A stretch of DNA of 64,000 bases from CAIKOD01 sp035505975. Its GTDB lineage: Archaea; Halobacteriota; Methanomicrobia; Methanomicrobiales; Methanospirillaceae. The stretch is from assembly GCA_035505975.1 (NCBI GenBank), contig DATJQJ010000053.1, positions 1 to 64,000 on the forward strand, in the 5' to 3' direction. The notes under the pieces are model-generated. The model did no database searches, was not told the origin of the DNA, and saw only the letters and a list, made by a program, of their open reading frames with translations. This document shows positions 27,619-37,011 of this stretch, in pieces (positions within the stretch are counted from its first letter, which is position 1; each line of letters begins with the position of its first letter). The translations under genes and the position numbers were made by a program.

Positions 27619-28848
27619 ATGCGAAATCTCCTCTTCAATGCATTCCACGGCGCCTCCGGCGATATGGTAACCGGATCGCTCCTGGCTGTCGGGGCCGATC
27701 AGGAACTGGTAAGAAAGGCGATGCAATCGGTAGTTTCGGAGCCCACAATCAGGTTCGTCACGAGGAACGGGATCAGGGCGGTGAAGGTCGAAACCCATGC
27801 ATTGCCAGGGAAAAGGACCTTCGACGAGGTGACAGCGATTGTCCGGGGCGCCGATGCACCGTCGGAGGCGATCGCTATGGCTCTGAAAGTTTTTTCCAGA
27901 ATTGCCGATGCCGAGGAGACTGTCCATGGCAAACTGGAGCATTTTCACGAAGTCGGGGCAGACGATGCCATCGCAGACGTCATCGGTGCCTGCACCGCAT
28001 TCGTAAGCCTTGGCCCCGATACCGTATCGGTCAGTGAACTTGCTCTCGGTGGCGGGACAGTCCGGACCGCACATGGTATGCTCCCTGTGCCGGCTCCTGC
28101 GACTCTGGCAATCCTTTCACGGTCGGCGATACCGGTCAGGTTTGGCAAACCGTCCGAAGGGGAACTCTGTACACCGACAGGGGCAGCCCTCCTTGCCGAA
28201 TTTTATTCCATGTCCAAAAGGGAGATGGGGACCGGGACCATCACGGGGATCGGATACGGAGCAGGGACACGGGAATCGGATGATGCCCCAAACGTTCTTA
28301 TGGCCACATTGCTGGAGGCTGGAGATGAATCAGGAGCAGATATCGTCGACATCCTCGAAACTACTGTCGATGACGTTACCGGTGAGGTGATCGGCAACGC
28401 GACGCAGGTGCTGATGGACCTTGGGGCCAGGGACGTGAGCGCTGTCCCGTCTGTCATGAAAAAAGGAAGGGCAGGCTACCTGATCAGGGTGATCTGCCGG
28501 GTTGAAGACTCGGAAGCCCTTGCAAAGGCAATGGCCCTGGAACTCGGGACCCTCGGCGTCCGCTGTATCCCCTCGGTTCACCGGTTCATCGCAGACCGGA
28601 CTGTGGAAACGATCAGTATCGACATTGCAGGCACGAAGCAAGAAATACCGGTAAAATGCGGCTGGACAGATGGGCAGTGCTATACGCTGAAAGCGGAGTT
28701 CGATACCGTCAGGGAGATCTCTCATAGTCTGGGCATACCTGCACGAGAGATAGCGGCGATCGCCGAAGAACACGCCAGGAAAAAATTTATGCCCGCTGAT
28801 GCAGGTGAAGACCACGGAACAGGAAAGGGTACCCACCGGCAGCCCTGA
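27619..28848 (+). CDS. larC: LarC-family nickel pincer cofactor synthesis protein
   Basis: A 409-residue LarC homologue. LarC inserts nickel into the pyridinium bisthiocarboxylate nucleotide to form the nickel-pincer cofactor used by lactate racemase and related LarA enzymes. The family start FNAFHGASGDMVTGSLLAVG and motif HFHEVGADDAIADVIGAC are clear. The open frame begins 22 codons earlier, but the ATG at 27619 (MRNLLFN) matches family starts. No larA, larB or larE is in the window. The 3' end overlaps the radB start by 50 bp, suggesting co-transcription. Confidence 0.88.
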   Translation: MRNLLFNAFHGASGDMVTGSLLAVGADQELVRKAMQSVVSEPTIRFVTRNGIRAVKVETHALPGKRTFDEVTAIVRGADAPSEAIAMALKVFSRIADAEETVHGKLEHFHEVGADDAIADVIGACTAFVSLGPDTVSVSELALGGGTVRTAHGMLPVPAPATLAILSRSAIPVRFGKPSEGELCTPTGAALLAEFYSMSKREMGTGTITGIGYGAGTRESDDAPNVLMATLLEAGDESGADIVDILETTVDDVTGEVIGNATQVLMDLGARDVSAVPSVMKKGRAGYLIRVICRVEDSEALAKAMALELGTLGVRCIPSVHRFIADRTVETISIDIAGTKQEIPVKCGWTDGQCYTLKAEFDTVREISHSLGIPAREIAAIAEEHARKKFMPADAGEDHGTGKGTHRQP

Positions 28849-29491
28849 TATCGACCGGCTCCTGCACGGAGGGTTCGAACCCGGTACCATCACCCAGGTC
28901 TACGGAGAGCCGGCCACGGGAAAGAGCACGTTGTCCATTATCTTTGCCGTTGCCTGCCTCAGATCAGGCAAGTCAGTGCTTTTTTTTGATACCGAAGGAT
29001 TTTCAGTCGAACGGTTCTCCCAGGTCGCGGGAAACGATGCTGCCTCGCTTGCTGAAAACCTGTATATCTACGAGCCAAACGATTTCGAACAGCAGGGTAT
29101 TATGATTGCAGGGACCGATACAGTCCTTAAAACAAAAAATATCGGCCTGATTATTGTTGATTCTGCCACTGCCCTGTACAGGACCGATCTGTCGAGGGGG
29201 AAAGATGCCATGCAGAGACTGACCCGCCAGATCGTCCATCTGCTCGGTCTTGGCAAACGGTACCATATCCCGGTCGTCGTGACGAACCAGGTCTACATGG
29301 ACATGGCGACAAATGTCTACATGGCCCTCGGTGGGACCGCACTCGAGCACATTTCGAAAGCGATTATCAGGCTGACGCGTGAAGAAGATGGTGTCCGGAA
29401 AGCCACACTCACCAAACACCGGTCTCTCCCGCCGGGAGGTTCTTTTCACTATATCATTACCGGCGACGGGATCAAAAGCATCGACCGTTAA
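28799..29491 (+). CDS. radB: DNA repair and recombination protein RadB
   Basis: A 230-residue RecA-family recombinase paralogue lacking the N-terminal domain of RadA. Walker A is GEPATGKSTLSI (about 41-52), Walker B is IGLIIVDSATALYR. RadB assists RadA in recombination and Holliday-junction processing in Euryarchaeota. The frame starts inside the larC 3' end; the ATG at 28799 gives MQVKTTEQERVPTG, a normal family start. Confidence 0.94.
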   Translation: MQVKTTEQERVPTGSPDIDRLLHGGFEPGTITQVYGEPATGKSTLSIIFAVACLRSGKSVLFFDTEGFSVERFSQVAGNDAASLAENLYIYEPNDFEQQGIMIAGTDTVLKTKNIGLIIVDSATALYRTDLSRGKDAMQRLTRQIVHLLGLGKRYHIPVVVTNQVYMDMATNVYMALGGTALEHISKAIIRLTREEDGVRKATLTKHRSLPPGGSFHYIITGDGIKSIDR

Positions 29492-29600
29492 AATCGGGAT
29501 TTCTGGTTAAACAAGGCTATTCAATCCATGGGGAATAATGTCTTCATGGCTTTTTTGTGACCTTCATTGATTTATGCCAAAACGGTTGACAGAAGGGAGA

Positions 29601-29737
29601 TTCACCACTCCCTGCCCCTCCCCGGGCGGGATAGCCAGTGGGCAGGGTTGACGCTTGGAATGAAAATAATCGATTCCTGTACAGACCCTGTCCCAAGGGG
29701 GCCGCCGCAGCGGCGGGACGGAGCCCCGGGAGCGTCA
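29601..29737 (+). repeat. Dispersed structured intergenic element, copy B
   Basis: This copy has the clearest fold. Stem 1 pairs CCCTGCCC (29610-29617) with GGGCAGGG (29640-29647). GGAAT and ATTCC form stem 2. CCGCCGC-A-GCGGCGG forms the GC hairpin, flanked by GGGG and CCCC. TGACGCT after stem 1 can also pair with AGCGTCA at the 3' end, closing the element. It lies between the convergent radB and dapF ends (417-bp gap). Elsewhere in that gap I see a 12-T run at 29874-29885 and nothing else. Confidence 0.82.
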
Positions 29738-29898
29738 GGTTTTCTGAATTATTAATCATCGATATAAAACCAGACGAGAGACTTTAATGCAAGAAATCAT
29801 GAATGAAGAGGACACGCAGTTTCCCGTATTCTGATTGTTTACCTTTCCTGCTTCAGTTTTCCTGCCGTAAATCTTTTTTTTTTTTAAGTCTGGATAGT

Positions 29899-29906
29899 AA
29901 AAAAAA
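29899..29906 (-). terminator. Oligo-T terminator after dapF
   Basis: Eight T residues on the minus strand lie just downstream of the dapF stop codon, a typical archaeal T-tract terminator for the e2b2-rbcL-dapF operon. Confidence 0.5.
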
Positions 29907-29908
29907 GG

Positions 29909-30730
29909 TTAAAACTCAATAACGCCGGTGAATACCGTGCTTGCCGGACCTTCGAGATGCGTTTCTTTCCCGACCCTGATGATAAGCGGACCTCCTTCAG
30001 TGTCGATATGCACCGTCTCGCCGACCATGCCGATCTTATGGGCAATTGCCGCAGAGGCCGTCGCACCTGTCCCGCACGAGAGCGTCTCTCCTTCGATGCC
30101 GCGTTCATACGTCCTGATACGGAGAGAATCCTCCCCATTTTTCTCGACAAAATCAACATTTGCCCCTTCCGGGAACGACGAATTGTTCCTGATCGCCGGT
30201 GCAACCGTTTCCAAAGCGACCGATACTACGTCGTCTATAAAGATGACCGCATGTGGAACCCCGGTATTCACTGCATAGACCTCATATCCGGCAATATTCT
30301 CCTTATATTCACCTGTACCGGTGGCAGGAATAGCACTGCGGTCGAATGCCGGGTCAGGCATCAGGACATCGGCCATAAAATCATCGTCGATATACCGGAT
30401 GGCAACCGGAATAAGGCCTGCTTTTGTCTCGATCACACATTTTTCCCCGACATGGTGGTGGTCGAAGGCGTATTTTACGAAACACCTGATCCCGTTTCCA
30501 CACATTTCGGCTTCGCTCTGGTCAGGCTGAAACAACCGCATGGTCAAATCTCCTGTCGATTGCGCTTTTGAGAGGTAAAGAACGCCATCTGCACCGATAC
30601 CGAAATGCCGGTCACAAAACGAGGCTGCAAATTCCCCTTTCATCGGATCGGGTATGACCAACTCGTCGTACTCGTCGATCAGGATAAAATCGTTGCCGTT
30701 ACCGTGTAATTTGGTAAATGGAATTTTCAC
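29909..30730 (-). CDS. dapF: Diaminopimelate epimerase
   Basis: A 273-residue cofactor-independent epimerase converting LL- to meso-diaminopimelate in lysine synthesis. The two catalytic cysteines are present in EMCGNGIRCF and ETLSCGTGATAS; the N-terminus has TKLHGNGNDFILID. I chose the GTG at 30730, preceded at six bases by GAGGTGG, a strong ribosome-binding site; the frame is open 12 codons further. It follows the RuBisCO gene closely and probably shares its transcript, an unexplained pairing of lysine and nucleotide-salvage genes. Confidence 0.95.
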   Translation of the reverse strand: MKIPFTKLHGNGNDFILIDEYDELVIPDPMKGEFAASFCDRHFGIGADGVLYLSKAQSTGDLTMRLFQPDQSEAEMCGNGIRCFVKYAFDHHHVGEKCVIETKAGLIPVAIRYIDDDFMADVLMPDPAFDRSAIPATGTGEYKENIAGYEVYAVNTGVPHAVIFIDDVVSVALETVAPAIRNNSSFPEGANVDFVEKNGEDSLRIRTYERGIEGETLSCGTGATASAAIAHKIGMVGETVHIDTEGGPLIIRVGKETHLEGPASTVFTGVIEF

Positions 30731-30750
30731 TGCTGTCCACCTCGTAGCTG

Positions 30751-31950
30751 TCAGCCGGTCCCCCATTGTTTGAGTGCCTGCTCGAGCTCGAAATGGTCCC
30801 TGGCATATTCAAGAGGGGGGATCCCCGCCATGAACGCATCGACGGCCTGCCTCATTGCCTTCGCGCCGGCAGCGGTTCCTCCCGGATGACCGTGTATGCC
30901 TCCCCCGGCCTGAAGGGTAATATCGGTCCCGAGCGTCGAGAGCTCTTTTGCCACCTTACCGGGGTGAAGCCCCCCGCTCGATACGGGGAATGTAGGCCTG
31001 ATGCATCCGAATGGTTCGGAAAGGACGTGGTTATCTCCGACCACCTCATCGGCCGCATGCGCCATTTTGCCGCTGACCGTCCCCGTATGCAGCTGGTCGC
31101 CGCCGAGCATCCTGACGAGGCGTGCGAACGGCCGCATAGCGATGCCGTGCTCAGGGTTTCTGGTCATTGCTGCATGCATTGTCCTGTGGACGTGGATCGG
31201 GACCTTTACCGAAGGGTCTTCTGAAAGGGCCTGGAGTGCACCGAACCCGGCGGTGATTACATCGACCATTACCATATTCGCACCAAGGTCGATTGCATGT
31301 TCTGCCTGCTCCACGATCCGGTCGGCCCGTGACGTGATGTTGACGGCATACAGCACCTGCTGTCCTGTCTCGTCCCGTGCCTCGTCGAGGCTATGCATAA
31401 CCCTCGGGAGGCGTTCTTCGATCGGGCAGAATTTCTGGTTGGTAAGCGTCTCGTCGTCCTTGATCAGGTCGACCCCGCCGATTGCAGCCTGGTACGCCAC
31501 CTCCGCCGTATCTTCAGGGGTCAGCCCGACTTTCGGCTTGATGATCGTCCCGACATGGGGTCTTTTGTTCGTGCCGACAATCCGGCGGACCCCGTGAATC
31601 CCGAATTTCGGTCCCTTGAAAGGGACGAGGTCATCGGGAAGGTCGAAGTCCAGGAGCCGGACGGCATCGAGTTTCGAGAGACCGAACAGGTTGCCGGCAA
31701 CGACCGACAGGTACTGGGGGACGTTCCCTGGTTCGAAGATCTCACCAGGATACCGGATTTTCGCGATTTGTCCCTGGCCGGAAGGTCGTATATCGACCAC
31801 TACCCCGTCGAGCCGCTTCACGTAATCCATCCGGGTCGTTATCCCGGTCCAGGTCCCGGTCGTCTCTTCATCGGCCAGCGCCTGGGCGGCTTCAGCCGGC
31901 GTAGTATCCTTCCTCGGCCTGAAATAATATGTTGCAATTACATCCGACAT
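30751..31950 (-). CDS. rbcL: Form III ribulose-bisphosphate carboxylase large subunit
   Basis: A 399-residue archaeal RuBisCO. Catalytic Lys is in GTIIKPKVGLTPED; the carbamylated Lys motif is GGVDLIKDDETLTN; VHRTMHAA and the phosphate-binding GGGIHGHPGG segment are also present. Form III enzymes carboxylate ribulose-1,5-bisphosphate in the archaeal AMP salvage pathway, or in a phosphoribulokinase-linked route in some methanogens. The upstream neighbour is ribose-1,5-bisphosphate isomerase, favouring the AMP pathway. AMP phosphorylase and phosphoribulokinase are not in the window. Confidence 0.95.
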   Translation of the reverse strand: MSDVIATYYFRPRKDTTPAEAAQALADEETTGTWTGITTRMDYVKRLDGVVVDIRPSGQGQIAKIRYPGEIFEPGNVPQYLSVVAGNLFGLSKLDAVRLLDFDLPDDLVPFKGPKFGIHGVRRIVGTNKRPHVGTIIKPKVGLTPEDTAEVAYQAAIGGVDLIKDDETLTNQKFCPIEERLPRVMHSLDEARDETGQQVLYAVNITSRADRIVEQAEHAIDLGANMVMVDVITAGFGALQALSEDPSVKVPIHVHRTMHAAMTRNPEHGIAMRPFARLVRMLGGDQLHTGTVSGKMAHAADEVVGDNHVLSEPFGCIRPTFPVSSGGLHPGKVAKELSTLGTDITLQAGGGIHGHPGGTAAGAKAMRQAVDAFMAGIPPLEYARDHFELEQALKQWGTG

Positions 31951-31965
31951 GTCTGCATTTCTCCC

Positions 31966-32937
31966 CTAATCATGGTGGTCCATCTTAAATTCACCGCGAA
32001 ACTCCTGTATTTCCCAGTGAAGGTAATCCCTGATAATTATATAAGCCATCTGGGGCGGGATCGCCCCGGCCTCGGTGACGATGAGGTCGACATATTCTGC
32101 AGGGGTTACATCGAATGCAGGGTTTCTCACCGTTACATGAGGTAACCCTCCGGCAATCCCGGGGGGAAGGACCTCCCCTGCAGGACGTTCTTCGATCTCG
32201 ATCATCTCTCCAAGAATTGTTCTCGGCGCAAATTTGTAGGTTTCTGCGGCGACGAGGAAACTGGTCCTTGCCTCATGGGCAGCAAGTGCGATCTGCGCAG
32301 TCCCGATTTTATTAACTACCGCACCGTTGACGGCAACGGCGTCGGCACCGGTTATAACCAGGTCGACTTCGTTGATGAACGATCGCACCGCTGAGTCGAC
32401 GATAAAATTCGTCTTTATCCCGGCATCATTGAGCACCCGTATGGTCACAAGCCCCTGGTTCCTGGGTCTCACTTCCGTCGCAAAGACCGTGATATTCTTT
32501 CCTTCCCGGCTTGCCTCGATGATGCAGGAAAGTGCAGCTTCAGAATTACAGTGGGTGAGGACCGTATCCCCGTCGCGGATATGCCGGGCCCCGATTTTTG
32601 CTATCCTTTCCACGGCGTTCCGTGAAGATGAGATAAATTCATCAGCCCTCTCCCTGATAGCCGCCCTCGCCCCCACGATCGAGTCTTCACCCACCATCGC
32701 CCCCATTACAAGGTGCACGGCGTTGGGCAGGGAAACGGCTGTCGGGCGCGTTCCGACAAGATATTGAGCCGCAGATTCCATTTCTTCCCGAAAGCGACCG
32801 ATGTCGGGTACGTCGAGCGTTTCCGCATGGTCTGCCAGCGCTTCGACTGCGGCACGGGCAATACGCCCGGCTCCCCTGATTTCCATGCTCTTTATCTTCT
32901 CCCGGGTATCAGTAAGAACCATCGAAGCTTCATTCAT
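31966..32937 (-). CDS. Ribose 1,5-bisphosphate isomerase
   Basis: A 323-residue member of the eIF2B-related isomerase family that converts ribose-1,5-bisphosphate to ribulose-1,5-bisphosphate, the RuBisCO substrate. Visible family features: IRGAGRIARAAVEAL near the N-terminus, DGDTVLTHCNSEAALSCI with the catalytic Cys, TEVRPRNQG, and ITGADAVAVNGAVVNKIGT with the catalytic Asp region. It lies directly upstream of rbcL on the same strand. ATG at 32922 is an alternative start. Confidence 0.93.
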   Translation of the reverse strand: MNEASMVLTDTREKIKSMEIRGAGRIARAAVEALADHAETLDVPDIGRFREEMESAAQYLVGTRPTAVSLPNAVHLVMGAMVGEDSIVGARAAIRERADEFISSSRNAVERIAKIGARHIRDGDTVLTHCNSEAALSCIIEASREGKNITVFATEVRPRNQGLVTIRVLNDAGIKTNFIVDSAVRSFINEVDLVITGADAVAVNGAVVNKIGTAQIALAAHEARTSFLVAAETYKFAPRTILGEMIEIEERPAGEVLPPGIAGGLPHVTVRNPAFDVTPAEYVDLIVTEAGAIPPQMAYIIIRDYLHWEIQEFRGEFKMDHHD

Positions 32938-32980
32938 TCAAGGATAGCTGACTAAATAGAGTTTATGGGGAGAAATTCGC

Positions 32981-33802
32981 ATGTCTGTCGCGGTCGTATT
33001 CGATAGTGCCGGTACCCTGCTCCATACCTACCGGGTCGCCAAGGATGTCCTCAACAATGAACTCCTCCCCGGCATTGAGACCACCATGCTTACCTTCAGT
33101 TCGCCAGACAGGGTCCTCGTCGTGATGCATATTCACTCCCGTGACGTAGTCGCGGCCCCGCCGGACATGCTGCTTTCACAATTCCTCGTCGAACGAAATG
33201 CAGGGTTCGGGATCAGCTGCACCCGGAAAATAATTACATCCGAAGAGATTGGCGATACCCTGTACCGGGACACTACAGCAAGGGTCAACGACCTCCAGCA
33301 ATGTATCAGGGATGTCTGGAAGACCTGCAGCCGCGAGGCCGTCGTTACCATGAACAGCGGGGTAATCCTCAACATGGCCCTCCACTGTATCGAATTTACG
33401 GTCACCACCGGGGGGAGGCCGTTCGAGGGTGCAAAAGAGGCGATCACCGACCTGCACCGGATGGGGATACCGACGTTTATCGCATCGGGAGACCGTACCG
33501 CGAAACTGGAACGGATTGCAGATTATCTCGGTATCCCGAGGGACAGGGTATATGGCGTTGCGACACCCTCGGTCAAGGCCCAGATCGTTGCCGACCTGAA
33601 ATGCGAATACGATACCATCGTCATGGTCGGCGACAGCATCAACGATCTCTGTGCCATGAAAATGGCGGATATCGCGATACTTACCGAAGAACAGTCAGGC
33701 GGAAAACCGGAAGAACTCTACGATACGGCAGAGTACGTAGTGAAAAGCGTATCCGAAGTGGTCGAGATCGTAAAGAAATTGCAGGCCCCTGATGTCCCCT
33801 GA
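32981..33802 (+). CDS. HAD-superfamily protein, P-type-ATPase-like
   Basis: A 273-residue HAD-fold protein. The nucleophile motif is FDSAGTLL (Asp8), with Ala where phosphatases have the second Asp; P-type ATPases likewise lack it (DKTGT). The later part GGRPFEGAKEAITDLHRMGI, FIASGDRTAKLERIA and MVGDSINDLCAMKMADIAI resembles the catalytic core of P-type ATPases, without transmembrane segments. GGGGAG precedes the ATG by eight bases. It lies just upstream of the atwA operon in the same direction, but atwA has its own TATA box. Function unknown; a link with MCR activation is only a guess. Confidence 0.75.
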   Translation: MSVAVVFDSAGTLLHTYRVAKDVLNNELLPGIETTMLTFSSPDRVLVVMHIHSRDVVAAPPDMLLSQFLVERNAGFGISCTRKIITSEEIGDTLYRDTTARVNDLQQCIRDVWKTCSREAVVTMNSGVILNMALHCIEFTVTTGGRPFEGAKEAITDLHRMGIPTFIASGDRTAKLERIADYLGIPRDRVYGVATPSVKAQIVADLKCEYDTIVMVGDSINDLCAMKMADIAILTEEQSGGKPEELYDTAEYVVKSVSEVVEIVKKLQAPDVP

Positions 33803-33805
33803 TAC

Positions 33806-33816
33806 CTATATAAAAG
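33806..33816 (+). promoter_or_regulatory. TATA box of the atwA-mmp operon
   Basis: CTATATAAAAG lies about 45 nt before the atwA ATG. It is the best TATA match in this part of the window. A leader of about 20 nt containing GGTGAT just before the start codon would result. Confidence 0.65.
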
Positions 33817-33856
33817 GTAATATGTCACTACGCTACATTAGCTACTCAGGTGATGA

Positions 33857-35467
33857 ATGACCCCATTGATATCCGTATCGAAGCTCTGCATGGATTTCGA
33901 CGGAAAACGAGTCCTCGATACAATATCTTTTGAGCTTTCCGAGGGAGAAATACTGGGAATTATCGGAAGGAGCGGCGCAGGAAAGACCGTTCTGATGCAA
34001 CTGATGAGAGGGGTGGAACAACCACCCACGAGCGGTTCCATTATTTATCACATCGCGTCGTGCGACGTGTGCGATTATGTCGACGTCCCAAGCAAAAGAG
34101 GCCAGCCCTGTCCCAAATGCGGGGGATTGTTAAAAGCTGCCGATATCGATTTCTGGAACGAGGCAAACGAGGCCATGAAGCGCCGGATCATGAACCGGAC
34201 CGCGATCATGTTCCAGAGGACGTTTGCTCTTTACGGTAACGACAGGGTCATCGAGAACGTCCTCCATGCCCTCGACGATATCGATTATCCGGCGGAAAAA
34301 GCAATAGGCAGGGCCGCAGACCTCCTCGACCAGGTACGGCTCTCCCACAGGATGATGCATATCGCAAGAGACCTTTCGGGGGGTGAGAAGCAACGGGTGG
34401 TCCTTGCCCGTCAGCTCGCCAAGGAACCGTTTGTCCTGTATGCCGACGAACCAACCGGTACTCTCGACCCGGAAACCGCGAAAATTGTCCATTCCATGCT
34501 TCTCGAGGCCGGGAAAGCGAACGACATGGGCATGGTGGTCACCTCTCACTTCTCACAGGTGATCCAGGACGTGGCTGACCGGGCAATGCTCCTTGTGGAC
34601 GGGAAAGTGGCGGGGCTTGGGACCCCGGCCGAGATCATCGCGAAATTCATGAAGGATTACAGTGACCAGGAACACTTCGAGGTCCCGGAGATCGGGGAGA
34701 AGATTCTGGCCGCACGTGACGTGATGAAACGCTATATTTCTGTCGACAGGGGCGTGGTGCGGGCAGTGAACGGGGTCACTTTCGATGTGTATACGAAAGA
34801 GATATTCGGCATCATCGGTAAGAGCGGGGCTGGAAAGACCACCCTGTCAAGGATTATTTCCGGGATCATCGAACCGACATCGGGCGAAATGAACATAAAA
34901 ATAGGCGATGAGTGGATCGATATGACGAAGCCCGGGATCGAGAACCGGGGAAGGGCAAAGGGTTACATAGGGCTTCTCCACCAGGAATACGACCTGTTTC
35001 CCCACAGGACGGTGCTCGACAACCTGACCGATGCCATCGGCCTTGAATTCCCGAAAGAACTTGCGATCAGGAAGGCGGTCATCACCTTGCGGATGGCCGG
35101 GTTTACCGAAGATAAAAGCAGGGAAATCCTCGAACGCTATCCTTCCCAGCTCTCGGAAGGCGAGAAACACCGGGTCGCCCTTGCCCAGGTCCTCATTCGG
35201 GAACCAAGGCTTGTCATCCTCGACGAACCGACAGGGACTATGGATCCTATCACGAAACTCGATGTGAAGCATTCCATTATGCATTCCCGCGATGAGATGG
35301 ACGAGACGTTCATCGTGGTCTCCCATGACATGGAATTCGTCAGGGACATCTGTGACAGGATTGCCCTGATGCGGGGTGGTAAGATCGTCATGATTGGGAA
35401 GACGTCGGAAGTACTTGCAAGCCTGACCGATGAAGAACGCGAGGTCATGTCCAAACCGGCGGCGTGA
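33857..35467 (+). CDS. atwA: MCR activation ATPase, component A2
   Basis: A 536-residue soluble protein with two ABC ATPase domains, the ATP-hydrolysing component A2 that drives reductive activation of methyl-coenzyme M reductase. Domain 1: Walker A GRSGAGKT (about 37-44) and signature LSGGEKQRVVLA. A zinc-finger-like insertion SCDVCDY...CPKCGG lies near residues 72-95, characteristic of A2. Domain 2: Walker A GKSGAGKT (about 321) and LSEGEKHRVALA. It is the first gene of an operon of methanogenesis-marker genes that abut or overlap. Confidence 0.95.
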   Translation: MTPLISVSKLCMDFDGKRVLDTISFELSEGEILGIIGRSGAGKTVLMQLMRGVEQPPTSGSIIYHIASCDVCDYVDVPSKRGQPCPKCGGLLKAADIDFWNEANEAMKRRIMNRTAIMFQRTFALYGNDRVIENVLHALDDIDYPAEKAIGRAADLLDQVRLSHRMMHIARDLSGGEKQRVVLARQLAKEPFVLYADEPTGTLDPETAKIVHSMLLEAGKANDMGMVVTSHFSQVIQDVADRAMLLVDGKVAGLGTPAEIIAKFMKDYSDQEHFEVPEIGEKILAARDVMKRYISVDRGVVRAVNGVTFDVYTKEIFGIIGKSGAGKTTLSRIISGIIEPTSGEMNIKIGDEWIDMTKPGIENRGRAKGYIGLLHQEYDLFPHRTVLDNLTDAIGLEFPKELAIRKAVITLRMAGFTEDKSREILERYPSQLSEGEKHRVALAQVLIREPRLVILDEPTGTMDPITKLDVKHSIMHSRDEMDETFIVVSHDMEFVRDICDRIALMRGGKIVMIGKTSEVLASLTDEEREVMSKPAA

Positions 35468-35481
35468 GTTGCGGGCGATCC

Positions 35482-37011
35482 ATGATCTCCATCCACCTTG
35501 ACGGGGCACCACTCGAAATCGCAGAAGGCAGTACTCTCGGATCGGTTCTCAGGGACCACGACCCTGAATGCTGCGTGGCGGTCATCCGGCCCGGTACCCA
35601 GGAAAAGGAGAAAACCGAGAATGTTCAGGCAGCGACAACTGCCGGGGAACTAAACATAGAAATTTTCGTTCCGGGCAGCATCCCGGTCGAAGACGGTAAC
35701 TTTGTCGCAGGCCTGAACCTTCACTGGGAAGACCGTTATTCTGCTGCATTCGGCCCGTTCCCCCGCGAATTCGTTCCCGACCGGCGGGCACGTCTCTACG
35801 AACGGGGTGACGTGATCCTTGGATGCGGAGGTTACGACCCGAAACAGTCGTACCTCATCTTCTCCAGACTCCGCCATTCGGCTGACCATGGTGCCGGGGC
35901 CGACGGAGGGGTGATCGGCAGGGTCGTCTCAGGTCGCGGCATCATCGACAGGTGGAAGCCGGGAGACAGGATCACCGGCATCGTCCCGGTCATCGCCTGG
36001 GCTGACACGACGCGCTCGTTTACGACAAATGACCTGGACCTGGTCCTCGAAGACGGGATGCAGGTGGTCAGTCATGTCGAAATGAACGTGCAGGGCTATT
36101 CGCAGGACCATATCGATCCGGCAGCCGCGGCGAGCGTGGAGCACCTCCTGCTTGCCACGGTAACCGGAAAGTTCAGGGTTGCCAGGGCGGCAAGCACCCA
36201 TATTTTCGACGACACATGGTCGCCAAACGATGTCCCGATGGAACTTGAACAGCCAAGGAGGGAAGGGACGGTAACGGTACGGACTAAAGGGCGGTCCCGG
36301 GGGGGCGTTTATATTTACACTGCCGATGTCCCGAGTAACCAGTTTCACACAACGGTCGGCCAGGTCACTCACGGGATTGAGCTTGCCAAGCTTGCGAAAG
36401 AGAAGGACATTTTTTCAATCGAAGTCAAACCGGAGATGTTCGACCTGCTCGGGCTGCCCCTGCCTGAAGCAGAGCAGATCGCCCGTACGCGGAACATCGA
36501 TGCAACTGTCGACGACAGGTCTGGGGGCGATCGGATCGTCGTCGGGCAGGAGCCGGTGACAAGCCTTGAAGTGCTGGCGAAAGGGGCTGTCGCAATTACG
36601 ACCCGTCCGATTTCAAAGGTGATCGACATCGAGCTTTTTGATTCCGCTGCACCCGATACCTGCCGGATATTCCGCCGTCTCAGCGGGCTCTGGTCCCACA
36701 GCGTTGGTCAGATACCGGCATTCTTCATCCTGGATGACGTGTATCTTTTTAAACCTGCCATTCCAAAAGGGGTGAATATCATTCCCGAAAATACTCCGGT
36801 TTCAGAAGTCCCCGCAGGGTCCCTGGCAATGACCAATGAAGCGAGGAAACTTGTCGGTCTCGTGGGTGTCAGGGTCTCGTCCAACAGCGAGTTCGGACCC
36901 ACGTCCGAACCCTTCGAAGGCACTAACATCATCGGCAGGGTGCTCGACCTCGACAAGCTGAAATCGATCAGGGAGAGGGATATCGTTCATATCAGGGAGG
37001 TGAGGAGATGA
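35482..37011 (+). CDS. Methanogenesis marker protein 3
   Basis: A 509-residue methanogen-specific protein (Mmp3). It begins MISIHLDGAPLEIAEGSTLG and contains cyclophilin-like sequence features in its C-terminal half. Biochemical work on Methanothermobacter places Mmp3 in the MCR activation complex with AtwA, McrC, Mmp7 and Mmp17. A GTG at 35464, overlapping the atwA stop, is a possible earlier start by six codons. The stop overlaps the next start (ATGA). Confidence 0.92.
   Translation: MISIHLDGAPLEIAEGSTLGSVLRDHDPECCVAVIRPGTQEKEKTENVQAATTAGELNIEIFVPGSIPVEDGNFVAGLNLHWEDRYSAAFGPFPREFVPDRRARLYERGDVILGCGGYDPKQSYLIFSRLRHSADHGAGADGGVIGRVVSGRGIIDRWKPGDRITGIVPVIAWADTTRSFTTNDLDLVLEDGMQVVSHVEMNVQGYSQDHIDPAAAASVEHLLLATVTGKFRVARAASTHIFDDTWSPNDVPMELEQPRREGTVTVRTKGRSRGGVYIYTADVPSNQFHTTVGQVTHGIELAKLAKEKDIFSIEVKPEMFDLLGLPLPEAEQIARTRNIDATVDDRSGGDRIVVGQEPVTSLEVLAKGAVAITTRPISKVIDIELFDSAAPDTCRIFRRLSGLWSHSVGQIPAFFILDDVYLFKPAIPKGVNIIPENTPVSEVPAGSLAMTNEARKLVGLVGVRVSSNSEFGPTSEPFEGTNIIGRVLDLDKLKSIRERDIVHIREVRR

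Noticed and set aside
29874..29885. Twelve-T run on the plus strand as radB terminator
   Set aside because: It is nearly 400 bp from the radB stop, beyond the intergenic element, so assignment to radB is uncertain.
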